Part shown: positions 1 through 6,745 of the stretch, piece by piece | How the letters are laid out: every line of letters begins with the position of its first letter | Position numbering within the stretch: the stretch's first letter is position 1 | Source: Magnetococcales bacterium | GTDB lineage: Bacteria; Pseudomonadota; Magnetococcia; Magnetococcales; JADGCH01 | Length of the DNA stretch: 9,413 nt | Assembly (NCBI GenBank): GCA_015228995.1 | Contig: JADGCM010000063.1 | Location: 1 to 9,413, forward strand | Reading direction: 5' to 3' | Program-made: the position numbers and the translations under genes | Notes under the pieces: model-generated | The model's database searches: none | What the model was told of the DNA's origin: nothing | What the model saw: the letters and a program-made list of their open reading frames with translations, nothing else

Positions 1-71
1 GGGTCAGTTGCTGTTTTTGACCAAAACTGAAATCTAAAAAACCGTGAAACTTCAGGATATAAGTCAAGATC

Positions 72-935
72 ATGGGCGAGTTGCATCATAAGCTGATCCG
101 ACTGGTTGACCGTATGCCCGCCTTTCCGAAGAGCGTCCATCGTGTCTTACAGCTCACTTCTGACCTCAATTTTCGTCCTAAGGACCTGATTCAAATCATC
201 GATCACGATCCGGTATTGACGGTAAAAATTCTCAAGCTGGTCAATTCGGCCTATTTTGGCCTGTCGCGTAGTATCATGTCGATCAACCAAGCAGCGGTGT
301 TTGTTGGCATCAATACGATCAAAAATTTGACGTTGACGGTTGCTACCAGCGGCATGCTGCCCGTTAAGAACGACAGTCATCTCAATATGGATGATTTTTT
401 GTTGCACGCTTTGGCTACCGCCACCATTAGCAAGCGTTTGGCGCTGCGCTTGGGAGTATCGGAGATTCATGCCACCGATTTTTTTGTTGCCGGCCTGTTG
501 CACGATTTTGGTAAAGCGGTGTTTGCCCAATTTATGCCCCGTGAGTTTGATATGGCCTTGAGTACCGCCAGAAAGCATCAGCTGTCCCTGCATCAGGTTG
601 AGCAGAAGATCATCGGTGCGGATCATGCCGAGGTGGGAGCCCTATTAGGAGAGAAGTGGCAACTGCCTAACTCGTTGGTCACCTGCATTCGCAACCATCA
701 TGGTGCCGATGTTGGGGCGTCTCTGGATGCACGAACGCAATTGTTGTTCGACTGCGTCCACAGCGGCAATTGTATTGCTAAAACATTGGGACTTGGCCAA
801 AGCGGCAATCCGGTCAACGATCTTTTTGCGGATCGTTTGCAACAGCGTTTTGGTAGCGATATCGACGGCCTCATCGATAGCCTGACCAATCTCACTGAAG
901 AAATTGAGAAAGCGCGTATATTCATGCGTATTTAG
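72..935 (+). CDS. HDOD domain protein (signal-transduction, HD-related output domain)
   Basis: This is a 287-residue soluble protein made almost entirely of one HDOD domain (about residues 8-270). HDOD proteins are relatives of HD-type phosphohydrolases and usually act as signalling or scaffold modules near c-di-GMP, chemotaxis or stress pathways; the substrate or partner cannot be read here. Visible hallmarks are the N-terminal RMPAFPKSVHRVLQL segment, the DHDPVLTVKILKLVNSAYFG helix pair (about 44-63), an HD pair in LLHDFGKAVF (His144-Asp145), ADHAEVGA (Asp184-His185) and NHH (208-210). More HD-like residues remain than in many HDOD proteins, so activity is not excluded. No signal peptide or membrane segment is seen. 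ATG at 72 is the first possible start after an in-frame TAA at 60-62, and the ribosome site is weak. The MBL-fold hydrolase gene follows 27 bases downstream, so the two are probably co-transcribed. Confidence 0.9.
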   Translation: MGELHHKLIRLVDRMPAFPKSVHRVLQLTSDLNFRPKDLIQIIDHDPVLTVKILKLVNSAYFGLSRSIMSINQAAVFVGINTIKNLTLTVATSGMLPVKNDSHLNMDDFLLHALATATISKRLALRLGVSEIHATDFFVAGLLHDFGKAVFAQFMPREFDMALSTARKHQLSLHQVEQKIIGADHAEVGALLGEKWQLPNSLVTCIRNHHGADVGASLDARTQLLFDCVHSGNCIAKTLGLGQSGNPVNDLFADRLQQRFGSDIDGLIDSLTNLTEEIEKARIFMRI

Positions 936-962
936 TATAAGGGTTAGAGAGAACACAGTGGC

Positions 963-1850
963 ATGAAGGTAAAATTTTGGGGCGTGCGTGGCTCTATCCC
1001 ATCCCCCGGGACCAAGACAGTGCGTTATGGTGGCAATACCAGCTGTATTGAGATACGCAGTGACGCCGGCGCTTTGATCATACTAGACGCTGGCACCGGT
1101 ATTTTCCCGTTGTCACAAACGCTGCTTCCTGAGATGCCCATTACAGCCAATATCTTTATTACCCACACCCATTGGGACCATATCCAGGGTTTGCCCTTTT
1201 TTATTCCAACGTTTATTCCAGGTAATACCATACGGCTCTACGGGGCTTTTGATCCCATCATGCAGAACGATCTGCGCAACGTGCTGGCGCGCCAAATGGA
1301 GTATTGCTATTTCCCGGTACGTGAATCGGAGCTGAAAGCCACCATGGAATACCACACCCTGCGTGAGCGCCAAGTGGTGCAAGTGCAGGATGCCACGGTC
1401 ACCAATTTATTTATGAATCATCCGGTGCTCAACTTCGGCTACAAAATCGAGTGCGGTGGTAAGACGGTTTTTTTTACTGGTGACCATGAACCGTTGTTTA
1501 ACATCTACGACCCCGAAGACGAAGATTATGATGAATACGCTTCGTTTATGAACCAGAAAAATGAGGGAATTATTGATTTTATCGCTGGCTGTGACATCCT
1601 GATCGCCGACACCTCTTACACGGCGGAAGAATATCCGGCCAAACGGGGTTGGGGTCATGGCACCTACGATACCTCCATCGCTGTGGGACGGGCAGCAGCT
1701 GTTAAACAGCTGATCTTTACCCACCACGAGCCAACCCGTAGCGACGAACGCCTTGAGCGTATTTACCAGGAAACCATGGAACGTTACCCACATCAACTTG
1801 GGGATCCGATCTGCCTATTGGCCCGGGAAGGTCTAGAGATCACTTTGTAG
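963..1850 (+). CDS. MBL-fold metallo-hydrolase
   Basis: This 295-residue protein is a complete metallo-beta-lactamase-fold hydrolase of the branch that starts with FWGVRGSIPSPG and includes PhnP-like and cyclic-nucleotide phosphodiesterase-like enzymes. Metal-binding residues are visible: HTHWDH (His68, His70, Asp72, His73), MNHP (His153), TGDHEP (Asp174), IADTSY (Asp216) and FTHHEPTRSDE (His254/His255). The GWGHGTYDTSIAVGRAA segment near 229-245 is also typical of the family. It is predicted to be cytoplasmic, since no signal peptide is seen. The substrate is unknown; a phosphodiester or cyclic nucleotide is the family-based guess. The conserved MKVKFWGVRGS opening supports the ATG start at 963, with only a weak purine-rich AGAGAG 11 bases upstream. 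It probably forms an operon with the preceding HDOD gene. No Rho-independent terminator of standard form follows it. Confidence 0.92.
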   Translation: MKVKFWGVRGSIPSPGTKTVRYGGNTSCIEIRSDAGALIILDAGTGIFPLSQTLLPEMPITANIFITHTHWDHIQGLPFFIPTFIPGNTIRLYGAFDPIMQNDLRNVLARQMEYCYFPVRESELKATMEYHTLRERQVVQVQDATVTNLFMNHPVLNFGYKIECGGKTVFFTGDHEPLFNIYDPEDEDYDEYASFMNQKNEGIIDFIAGCDILIADTSYTAEEYPAKRGWGHGTYDTSIAVGRAAAVKQLIFTHHEPTRSDERLERIYQETMERYPHQLGDPICLLAREGLEITL

Positions 1851-1890
1851 TGCGACACAATGCAACACAATGATACACTATGATACGTTT
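1851..1890. repeat. Degenerate 10-bp tandem repeat, four units
   Basis: Starting on the base after the hydrolase stop codon, four consecutive 10-base units can be aligned: TGCGACACAA, TGCAACACAA, TGATACACTA and TGATACGTTT. Units 1 and 2 differ at one base, and the others drift further. The function is unknown. It may be a decayed microsatellite or a set of sites matching one DNA helical turn. Confidence 0.5.
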
Positions 1891-1931
1891 TTTGCGCATT
1901 TCTGATACAACTTGGCTACCTTCGTCTTTTT

Positions 1932-2024
1932 CCCCTCACCCCATCCTCTCTCCCACAGGTGGAGAGGGGGGCATGAAACGGCCTTTTCACCCTCTTCCCT
2001 TGTGGGAGAAGGCAGGGTGAGGGG
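1932..2024. repeat. 93-bp imperfect palindrome (dispersed CCCTCACCC-type intergenic repeat)
   Basis: The outer arms CCCCTCACCC (1932-1941) and GGGTGAGGGG (2015-2024) are perfect reverse complements. A second arm pair, TCTCCCACA (1949-1957) and TGTGGGAGA (2001-2009), lies inside, and GGAGAGGGG/CCCTCTTCCC-like bases continue the pairing towards the centre. The transcript could fold into one long hairpin or two shorter ones. Sequences of this CCCTCACCC...CTCTCCC style are a familiar class of REP/MITE-like intergenic repeat in proteobacteria. The 11 bases at the window's right edge (9403-9413) match the start of this element. It may also cause transcription pausing or end the HDOD-hydrolase transcript, but there is no T-run to show this. 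Confidence 0.75.
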
Positions 2025-2078
2025 TACGGGAAGAACTTGGCATCAATCGTGCTTTACTGTATAGCAAGAGGGTGTGAG

Positions 2079-2108
2079 TCATTATATTAGATAATTCTAA
2101 TATAATGA
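2079..2108. promoter_or_regulatory. Perfect 13-bp AT-rich inverted repeat, likely operator overlapping the ankyrin promoter
   Basis: TCATTATATTAGA (2079-2091) and TCTAATATAATGA (2096-2108) are exact reverse complements separated by TAAT. The right arm contains TATAAT (2101-2106), a perfect sigma-70 -10 box, although no good -35 hexamer sits 16-18 bases upstream. The layout, a long symmetric site over a -10 box about 60 bases before a start codon, suits a dimeric repressor such as an ArsR-, MarR- or Rrf2-type protein. No such regulator gene is in the window. The regulator identity is inference. Confidence 0.55.
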
Positions 2109-2119
2109 TAAGCTAAATC
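2101..2119 (+). promoter_or_regulatory. Possible Fur-box-like site
   Basis: Aligned by hand to the classical 19-base Fur consensus, this stretch matches 14 of 19 positions, including the uninterrupted core ATAATGATAA (2102-2111). It overlaps the TATAAT box and the right arm of the dyad, so binding would block the presumed promoter of the ankyrin gene. AT-rich DNA gives chance matches easily, so this is a weak call. Confidence 0.25.
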
Positions 2120-2167
2120 TTCTGCTGTAGTAACCGAGAATGCAGGGATCAACTGAAGGAGACGACG

Positions 2168-3145
2168 ATGAGAACCACCGGATGGAAACTAACAGTATCG
2201 ATACTTGCTCTGTCCGGTGTTATGGCGCTGATGAGTGGCCATCAACCAACAGAGCAAGCGACAACGCAACAACACAATGGCTTGGCCATGGCGGCCATGA
2301 ATGGTGATATGGGCACGGTCGTCCGTCTTTTGCAAGACGGAACTCCGGTTGACAGACGTGGCAACGTCGATATGACGCCCTTGATGTGGGCTGCCGAATA
2401 TGGTCACCGGGATGTGGTGCAACGGTTGATTGAGGACAAGGCTGACGTCAATGCCACCAATCGTTGGGGACAGACGGCCCTGATGTTGGCAGCACAATGG
2501 GGCCACGAGGATGTGGTGCAATTGTTGTTGAAACAGGGCGCCAATCCGAATGCGGCCAGCAACAATGGACAAGATGCGCTGATGCACGCGGCACAGTATG
2601 ACTACTTCGACATTGCCAAGGCATTGGTGGATCACGGTGCTGACTTGCAGCGGCTTGATCAGAAAGGGCGCAACGTCTTGATGCATGGGGCGGAGTGGGG
2701 TTCGACCCGAGTTGTGGCCTTGTTATTGGAACGCGGAGCGGCCATCAACCAACAGAATCGTGAGGGCTATACGCCGGTGATGTTGGCGGCCCGAGCCGGT
2801 CATGAAGAAGTGGTCGAGCTGTTACTGAACCGTAACGCTGACTTGACGCGGCAACATGAATGTGGTTGCACCGCCTTGCATCTTGCAGCTGAGCGGGGCT
2901 ATGTCACCATCGTCCAGGCTATCTTAGCCCATGGTGCCAACGTTAATAGTGTTAATCACGAGGGGATCACGGCTTTGATGCTGGCCGCACGCCAAGACCA
3001 CTTAGACACGGTTAAGGTGTTGATGCATCATGGTGCCAACACCGCTATGATCGACATGAATGGCAAAAACGTCATTGCCTATCATGGTAAGCAGCAACGG
3101 GATGGCTTGGCACGCATGATCGCTGATAAGCAGCCGAAAATCTGA
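2168..3145 (+). CDS. Exported ankyrin-repeat protein
   Basis: This is a 325-residue protein with an N-terminal signal peptide (basic MRTTGWK, hydrophobic core about 8-22, then a Gln/Thr-rich stretch to about 37). The rest is a run of ankyrin repeats with a 33-residue period, beginning near residues 36, 69, 102, 135, 168, 201, 234 and 267, plus a partial ninth cap. Typical motifs include TPLMWAAEYGH, GQTALMLAAQWGH and CTALHLAAERGY. Ankyrin repeats bind proteins, so this is probably a periplasmic scaffold or protective partner; some bacterial periplasmic ankyrin proteins (AnkB type) support catalase function, but no catalase gene is present here. AAGGAG (2156-2161) six bases before ATG is a strong ribosome site and fixes the start. 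The upstream dyad and TATAAT box suggest regulated expression. It ends two bases before the next gene. Confidence 0.9.
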   Translation: MRTTGWKLTVSILALSGVMALMSGHQPTEQATTQQHNGLAMAAMNGDMGTVVRLLQDGTPVDRRGNVDMTPLMWAAEYGHRDVVQRLIEDKADVNATNRWGQTALMLAAQWGHEDVVQLLLKQGANPNAASNNGQDALMHAAQYDYFDIAKALVDHGADLQRLDQKGRNVLMHGAEWGSTRVVALLLERGAAINQQNREGYTPVMLAARAGHEEVVELLLNRNADLTRQHECGCTALHLAAERGYVTIVQAILAHGANVNSVNHEGITALMLAARQDHLDTVKVLMHHGANTAMIDMNGKNVIAYHGKQQRDGLARMIADKQPKI

Positions 3146-3147
3146 CC

Positions 3148-4737
3148 ATGCTGACCGCTGCCACCGACGAGTTGCGCATCGGTCCTGACCGCAGCCTCGC
3201 TATCGATCTTAATTGGATCGCTAGCGAGGCCTTTAGTTGGCCGATTGACCCACTCACGGGACCGCGTTTACGCTACCGCCTATTCGAGTCTATTTTGCGT
3301 GATGTAGCCGCTGAACCTACTACCAATTTGGCCAACTTGGCGAGGCGGCTGCTTTTTACTAAAAAGGCGCTGGCGATTGATATCGCCAGCCGCCTATTGA
3401 TACGTCAATTGCGCAGTCGGATCACCACGGACCATGCTGGCATAGTGGCTGATCACGCCTCTGGTGTCTTTCCGACCCAACTGGATCGGCAGCAGCGTGA
3501 GCTGTTTATTGACCGTAGCGATCGGTCAAGTCGCTATAAGCGTTGGCTGGCCTTTCATGGTCAGGCGTTGCTGTTGCGTCAGTTAGACGCTGTTGGCATT
3601 CCTAGGCCGCTGTTGCGCCTGAATCAGCAGCCCCTACCGAACGATCTGTTATCGTCATGGTCTCACCGAGTTCGTAACCCCTATAGTTTTCTGGGACGGC
3701 GCGGCCACCAACGCCCGCCATCGGATGTAGAAGCGGCGATCCTGACCGAAGCCAACCGCTTCAGCCACATCGTTGACCAAGTTGCTCAGCAAGTTGGGGC
3801 CGAGGCAGCCTTAACTGTTGGCGAACAGCAACAGATCGTTGACTACTTGGTGCCACAGCTTACTAGCGCCTGGCAGGATTACCAAACGATTCATCACCTC
3901 CTGAGGAAGCGTGCCATCGACTGCTTCTTGGGTTCGTTGGGAGGATATTTTGCGGCATTGCTGGCATTTGTAGCCAAAGAAAATGGTGGTCATGTCTATT
4001 CCAGCATCCACGCCAACTTTGATTTTCGCTTTTCCAATGGTGTGGATATGATGGAGACCATCGGCGTTGACCGGTTCTACTGCCTGACCGACGCTGCTGC
4101 CGAACGTGCACAACGTCTGGCACACCGTTTTTGGCAACAGCAATGGGGGAAGCCGCCCTTGACAGCAGCCATCTGTTCCATACAGCCGCACCGTTGGTCT
4201 CCTCCCCTACTGACCTCGCAGCGCCCCCGTCAGGAACCCATTCGACAGGTGATGGTCATGGGATTGATTGCCAATCCACGCAATATGCAGGGCCCGTTAG
4301 CGCTGCCGGTACAACTGCATTGGGAGTGGCGGTTGTGCCGGCTACTGGTCGCCTCTGGTTATACCGTCATCTATAAAGCCCATCCGGAAAACAGCTGGCT
4401 GGGTCATGGGCAGTTACTGGGCCCGACTGTCCACATTGAGCGGCGTCCTTTTGAGCAGGTGTGGCACCAAGCGGATGCGTTTGTCGTGCTGCAAGCCCAG
4501 TCCACCACAGTGCAGAGCATTATTCTACGTAGTGATCGGCCCGTCTGTTTTTTATGGCACCGTGAGATAGATCCCTGCGATCCGCTGGTGGTGGCAGAGA
4601 TTGAGGCGCGCTGTCACATTATTCCGGTATGGATCGATCCACAACAACGGTTGGCATTTGACCCACCAACCCTCCTGGCAGCCCTGCAACAACCGAAACC
4701 AGTGAGCCAGGAGTTGCGACAAATATTGAGTCAATAG
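3148..4737 (+). CDS. Putative GT-B-like polysaccharide glycosyltransferase / capsule biosynthesis-like protein
   Basis: I do not recognise this 529-residue protein with certainty. The N-terminal ~250 residues are basic and helical with no familiar motif. The middle (about 258-330) has FLGSLGGYFAALLAFVAKENG followed by SIHANFDFRFSNGVD and a VDRFYCLTD segment, as seen in acceptor-side domains of surface-glycan enzymes. The C-terminal part (about 366-529) resembles the donor-binding half of GT-B, KpsC/KpsS or CDP-glycerol transferase-like proteins: VIYKAHPE (407-413), a RRPFEQVWHQADAFVVLQAQSTT stretch (432-454) and a following strand-helix ending RPVCFLWHRE. A sugar or polyol-phosphate transferase acting on a surface polysaccharide is an inference. 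No signal peptide or clear membrane span is seen. Its ATG lies two bases after the ankyrin stop with a poor ribosome site, which suggests translational coupling. Confidence 0.75.
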   Translation: MLTAATDELRIGPDRSLAIDLNWIASEAFSWPIDPLTGPRLRYRLFESILRDVAAEPTTNLANLARRLLFTKKALAIDIASRLLIRQLRSRITTDHAGIVADHASGVFPTQLDRQQRELFIDRSDRSSRYKRWLAFHGQALLLRQLDAVGIPRPLLRLNQQPLPNDLLSSWSHRVRNPYSFLGRRGHQRPPSDVEAAILTEANRFSHIVDQVAQQVGAEAALTVGEQQQIVDYLVPQLTSAWQDYQTIHHLLRKRAIDCFLGSLGGYFAALLAFVAKENGGHVYSSIHANFDFRFSNGVDMMETIGVDRFYCLTDAAAERAQRLAHRFWQQQWGKPPLTAAICSIQPHRWSPPLLTSQRPRQEPIRQVMVMGLIANPRNMQGPLALPVQLHWEWRLCRLLVASGYTVIYKAHPENSWLGHGQLLGPTVHIERRPFEQVWHQADAFVVLQAQSTTVQSIILRSDRPVCFLWHREIDPCDPLVVAEIEARCHIIPVWIDPQQRLAFDPPTLLAALQQPKPVSQELRQILSQ

Positions 4738-4808
4738 CCACAAAGACTACGACACTGGTATTGTAATTGCTGGTGGCCCTATTATGGTTTTGTGATACTT
4801 TCTATATC

Positions 4809-4813
4809 AGGAG
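4809..4813 (+). promoter_or_regulatory. Ribosome binding site that favours a GTG start at 4820
   Basis: AGGAG directly abuts an ATG at 4814, leaving no spacer, but lies six bases before an in-frame GTG at 4820. Normal spacing therefore points to GTG 4820 as the kinase start and not the ATG. An in-frame TGA at 4793-4795 rules out anything further upstream. Confidence 0.6.
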
Positions 4814-4819
4814 ATGGTC

Positions 4820-6730
4820 GTGTCCGGTAACCCAGGAGAGGAGCGCTTTCAACGATTGGCCAGCTGCGTGCCAATCGGCATCTTTCAGATTGATCCTTAC
4901 GGACACATGCTGTTTGTCAATGCCAGTTGGTGCGAAACCACCGGTCTATCATCGGTACAGGCCATGGGGGATGGCTGGCTCAGCGCTGTCCATCCGGAAG
5001 ATCGGTCCAAATGGACGATCCAGTGGAACCAGCCGTGGTCGGAACGCCACGACACCTCCGTGCGCATCATCCATTCCCGTTATCTACAACCCTCGGGACA
5101 GTTGGTATGGACCGTTGGCCAACTCATCGCTGAAACAGACAGCTCTGGCCAACTCACCAGCTATTTCGGCACCCTAACCGATGTCAGCCAACATAAGCAT
5201 ACCGAAGAGATATTGCAGCAGGCGAAAATGGAGGCCGCAGCCGGTCTGCGCAGTCGCAGTGAATTCCTCACCATTATGAGTCATGAGCTGCGCACGCCCA
5301 TGAATGGCATCATTAGCACCCTGGAATTGTTCTCCAACACCCGTCTGGACGGTGAACAACGCCGTTATGTGGCCACCATGCGCAGTTCCAGCTTGGCACT
5401 GCTGGCCCTGTTAGGGGATATCCTTGAGTTGTCCGGTGATAACCAACCGCAACAGCGTGCCGAATGGTTCCAATTGTCCCATCTGTTGCAAAGCGTCATT
5501 GACCTGTTTGAACCTGCGATCCGTGAGCGCAGTCCCGACCAAGAGCTGGTGGTACGCAGTGAGATTTTCCCCTTGTTATACGACCATCGTTTTGGCGACA
5601 TCCACCGTTTACGCGTCGTGCTGATGAATTTGCTCGGCAATGCCATTCGGTTTACCGAACGCGGTTCGGTGACCCTGCGCGTTTTTCCAGCTCCGGGACA
5701 GGATAGCAATATCCTGCGTTTTGTCATCACCGATACCGGAGTAGGCATCCCGAAAGAACAGCAGGATCTCATTTTCTTGCCTTTCACCCAAGTCGATGCG
5801 TCGGTGTCGCGCACGCACGGCGGTAGTGGCGTTGGTTTAGCTATTACCAAACGTTTTGTTGAGCAGATGCATGGCCACATTTGGCTGACGAGCCAACCCG
5901 GTCAGGGTAGTGAGTTTACGTTTGACCTGCCACTACCAGCCGCTAAGAAAGCGGCAACGGCTCCATTGCCGGCCCAGTCAACAGTTCCGATCCAAGGGCG
6001 GGTGTTGTTAGTTGAGGACGATCCCGTCAATCGGGTCTTGTTGGTGAGCATGCTACGTAAGCTGGAATTAGAGCCAGAGTATGTCACCAATGGTCGGGAC
6101 GCTCTGAAACGGCTGGACCGCGAACGGTTTGATCTCATTCTTATGGATTGCCTGATGCCGATCATGGACGGTTTTACCACCACACGCAAAATCCGTCAGC
6201 GCGAAGAGGAGCGCGACGACGGACGACGGACACCGATTGTGGCCTTTACCGCCCTCGGTTTGAAGGGAGACCGGGAGCGTTGTCTAGCGGCAGGCATGGA
6301 CGATTACTTAGCTAAACCGATCCTAATGAACGACCTGACCGAGGTATTGCGGCGCTGGTTAGGCAATGATAGCGGTCCAGCGCAGCTTAAATCGGCGCAA
6401 CCCACCTTTGATGCTGGCGTTTTGGGTGCGTTACGCCACACCATGGGTCAAGAGTTTTCCTCACTGCTAGAGGCCTTTCTCAAAGTAGTGCCGCAACGCG
6501 TCAAAAACATTCGTAAGGCGGTCATGCGTAAGGAGATGACCGATCTGCATTTGGAAGCGCACGCCCTCAAAACATCCAGCCGGCAATTAGGACTCATTTC
6601 ACTAGCTGATATCACCATGGAGATTGATATTTTAAGTCGTATCGGCAAAATCAAGCGATTGGAAAAGTTGTTGGTACACCTGGAAGAGGAAGCCCAGCAA
6701 GCTATCCGAGTGCTGGAGCGTGAATTGTAA
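4820..6730 (+). CDS. Hybrid sensor histidine kinase (PAS-HisKA-HATPase-REC-Hpt)
   Basis: This is a soluble multi-domain phosphorelay kinase (positions counted from the alternative ATG at 4814, 638 residues; two fewer from GTG 4820). The N-terminal PAS/PAC sensor spans about 10-130 (IGIFQIDPYGHMLFVNASW; YFGTLTDVSQHK). The HisKA domain has SHELRTPMNG with His157. The ATPase domain shows the N-box MNLLGNAIRFT, G1 DTGVGI, F-box FLPFTQVD and G2 GGSGVGLAI. The receiver domain (about 396-515) has the acidic pocket EDD 401-403, Asp445 in LMDCLMPIMDG, Thr479 and Lys501. The C-terminal Hpt domain has His583 in EAHALKTSSRQLG. All phosphorelay residues are present, so the route His157-Asp445-His583 to an outside response regulator is intact. 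No membrane segments are seen, so the ligand is intracellular and unknown. No separate response regulator is in the window. The next gene starts 15 bases after the stop. Confidence 0.95.
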   Translation: MSGNPGEERFQRLASCVPIGIFQIDPYGHMLFVNASWCETTGLSSVQAMGDGWLSAVHPEDRSKWTIQWNQPWSERHDTSVRIIHSRYLQPSGQLVWTVGQLIAETDSSGQLTSYFGTLTDVSQHKHTEEILQQAKMEAAAGLRSRSEFLTIMSHELRTPMNGIISTLELFSNTRLDGEQRRYVATMRSSSLALLALLGDILELSGDNQPQQRAEWFQLSHLLQSVIDLFEPAIRERSPDQELVVRSEIFPLLYDHRFGDIHRLRVVLMNLLGNAIRFTERGSVTLRVFPAPGQDSNILRFVITDTGVGIPKEQQDLIFLPFTQVDASVSRTHGGSGVGLAITKRFVEQMHGHIWLTSQPGQGSEFTFDLPLPAAKKAATAPLPAQSTVPIQGRVLLVEDDPVNRVLLVSMLRKLELEPEYVTNGRDALKRLDRERFDLILMDCLMPIMDGFTTTRKIRQREEERDDGRRTPIVAFTALGLKGDRERCLAAGMDDYLAKPILMNDLTEVLRRWLGNDSGPAQLKSAQPTFDAGVLGALRHTMGQEFSSLLEAFLKVVPQRVKNIRKAVMRKEMTDLHLEAHALKTSSRQLGLISLADITMEIDILSRIGKIKRLEKLLVHLEEEAQQAIRVLEREL

Positions 6731-6745
6731 GGCGAGTGGTGACCG

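Noticed and set aside
2..22. GGTCA/TGACC inverted repeat before the HDOD gene
   Set aside because: The arms are only five bases with an 11-base loop, and no matching -10 box lies at promoter distance; this is probably chance.
147..626. Minus-strand open frame of 159 codons inside the HDOD gene
   Set aside because: It is an antisense shadow of a well-supported gene, with low-complexity Gln/Arg-rich translation.
1932..2024. The palindrome as a Rho-independent terminator
   Set aside because: The stems are long and GC-rich, but no T-run follows either arm; a dispersed repeat explains it better.
4767..5177. Plus-strand open frame of 136 codons overlapping the kinase start
   Set aside because: It overlaps the PAS domain in another frame, has no recognisable motif and lacks a ribosome site; the kinase frame is clearly the coding one.
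5365..5880. Minus-strand open frame of 171 codons inside the kinase gene
   Set aside because: It lies antisense to the conserved HATPase domain; Ser/Arg-rich translation is typical of a shadow frame.
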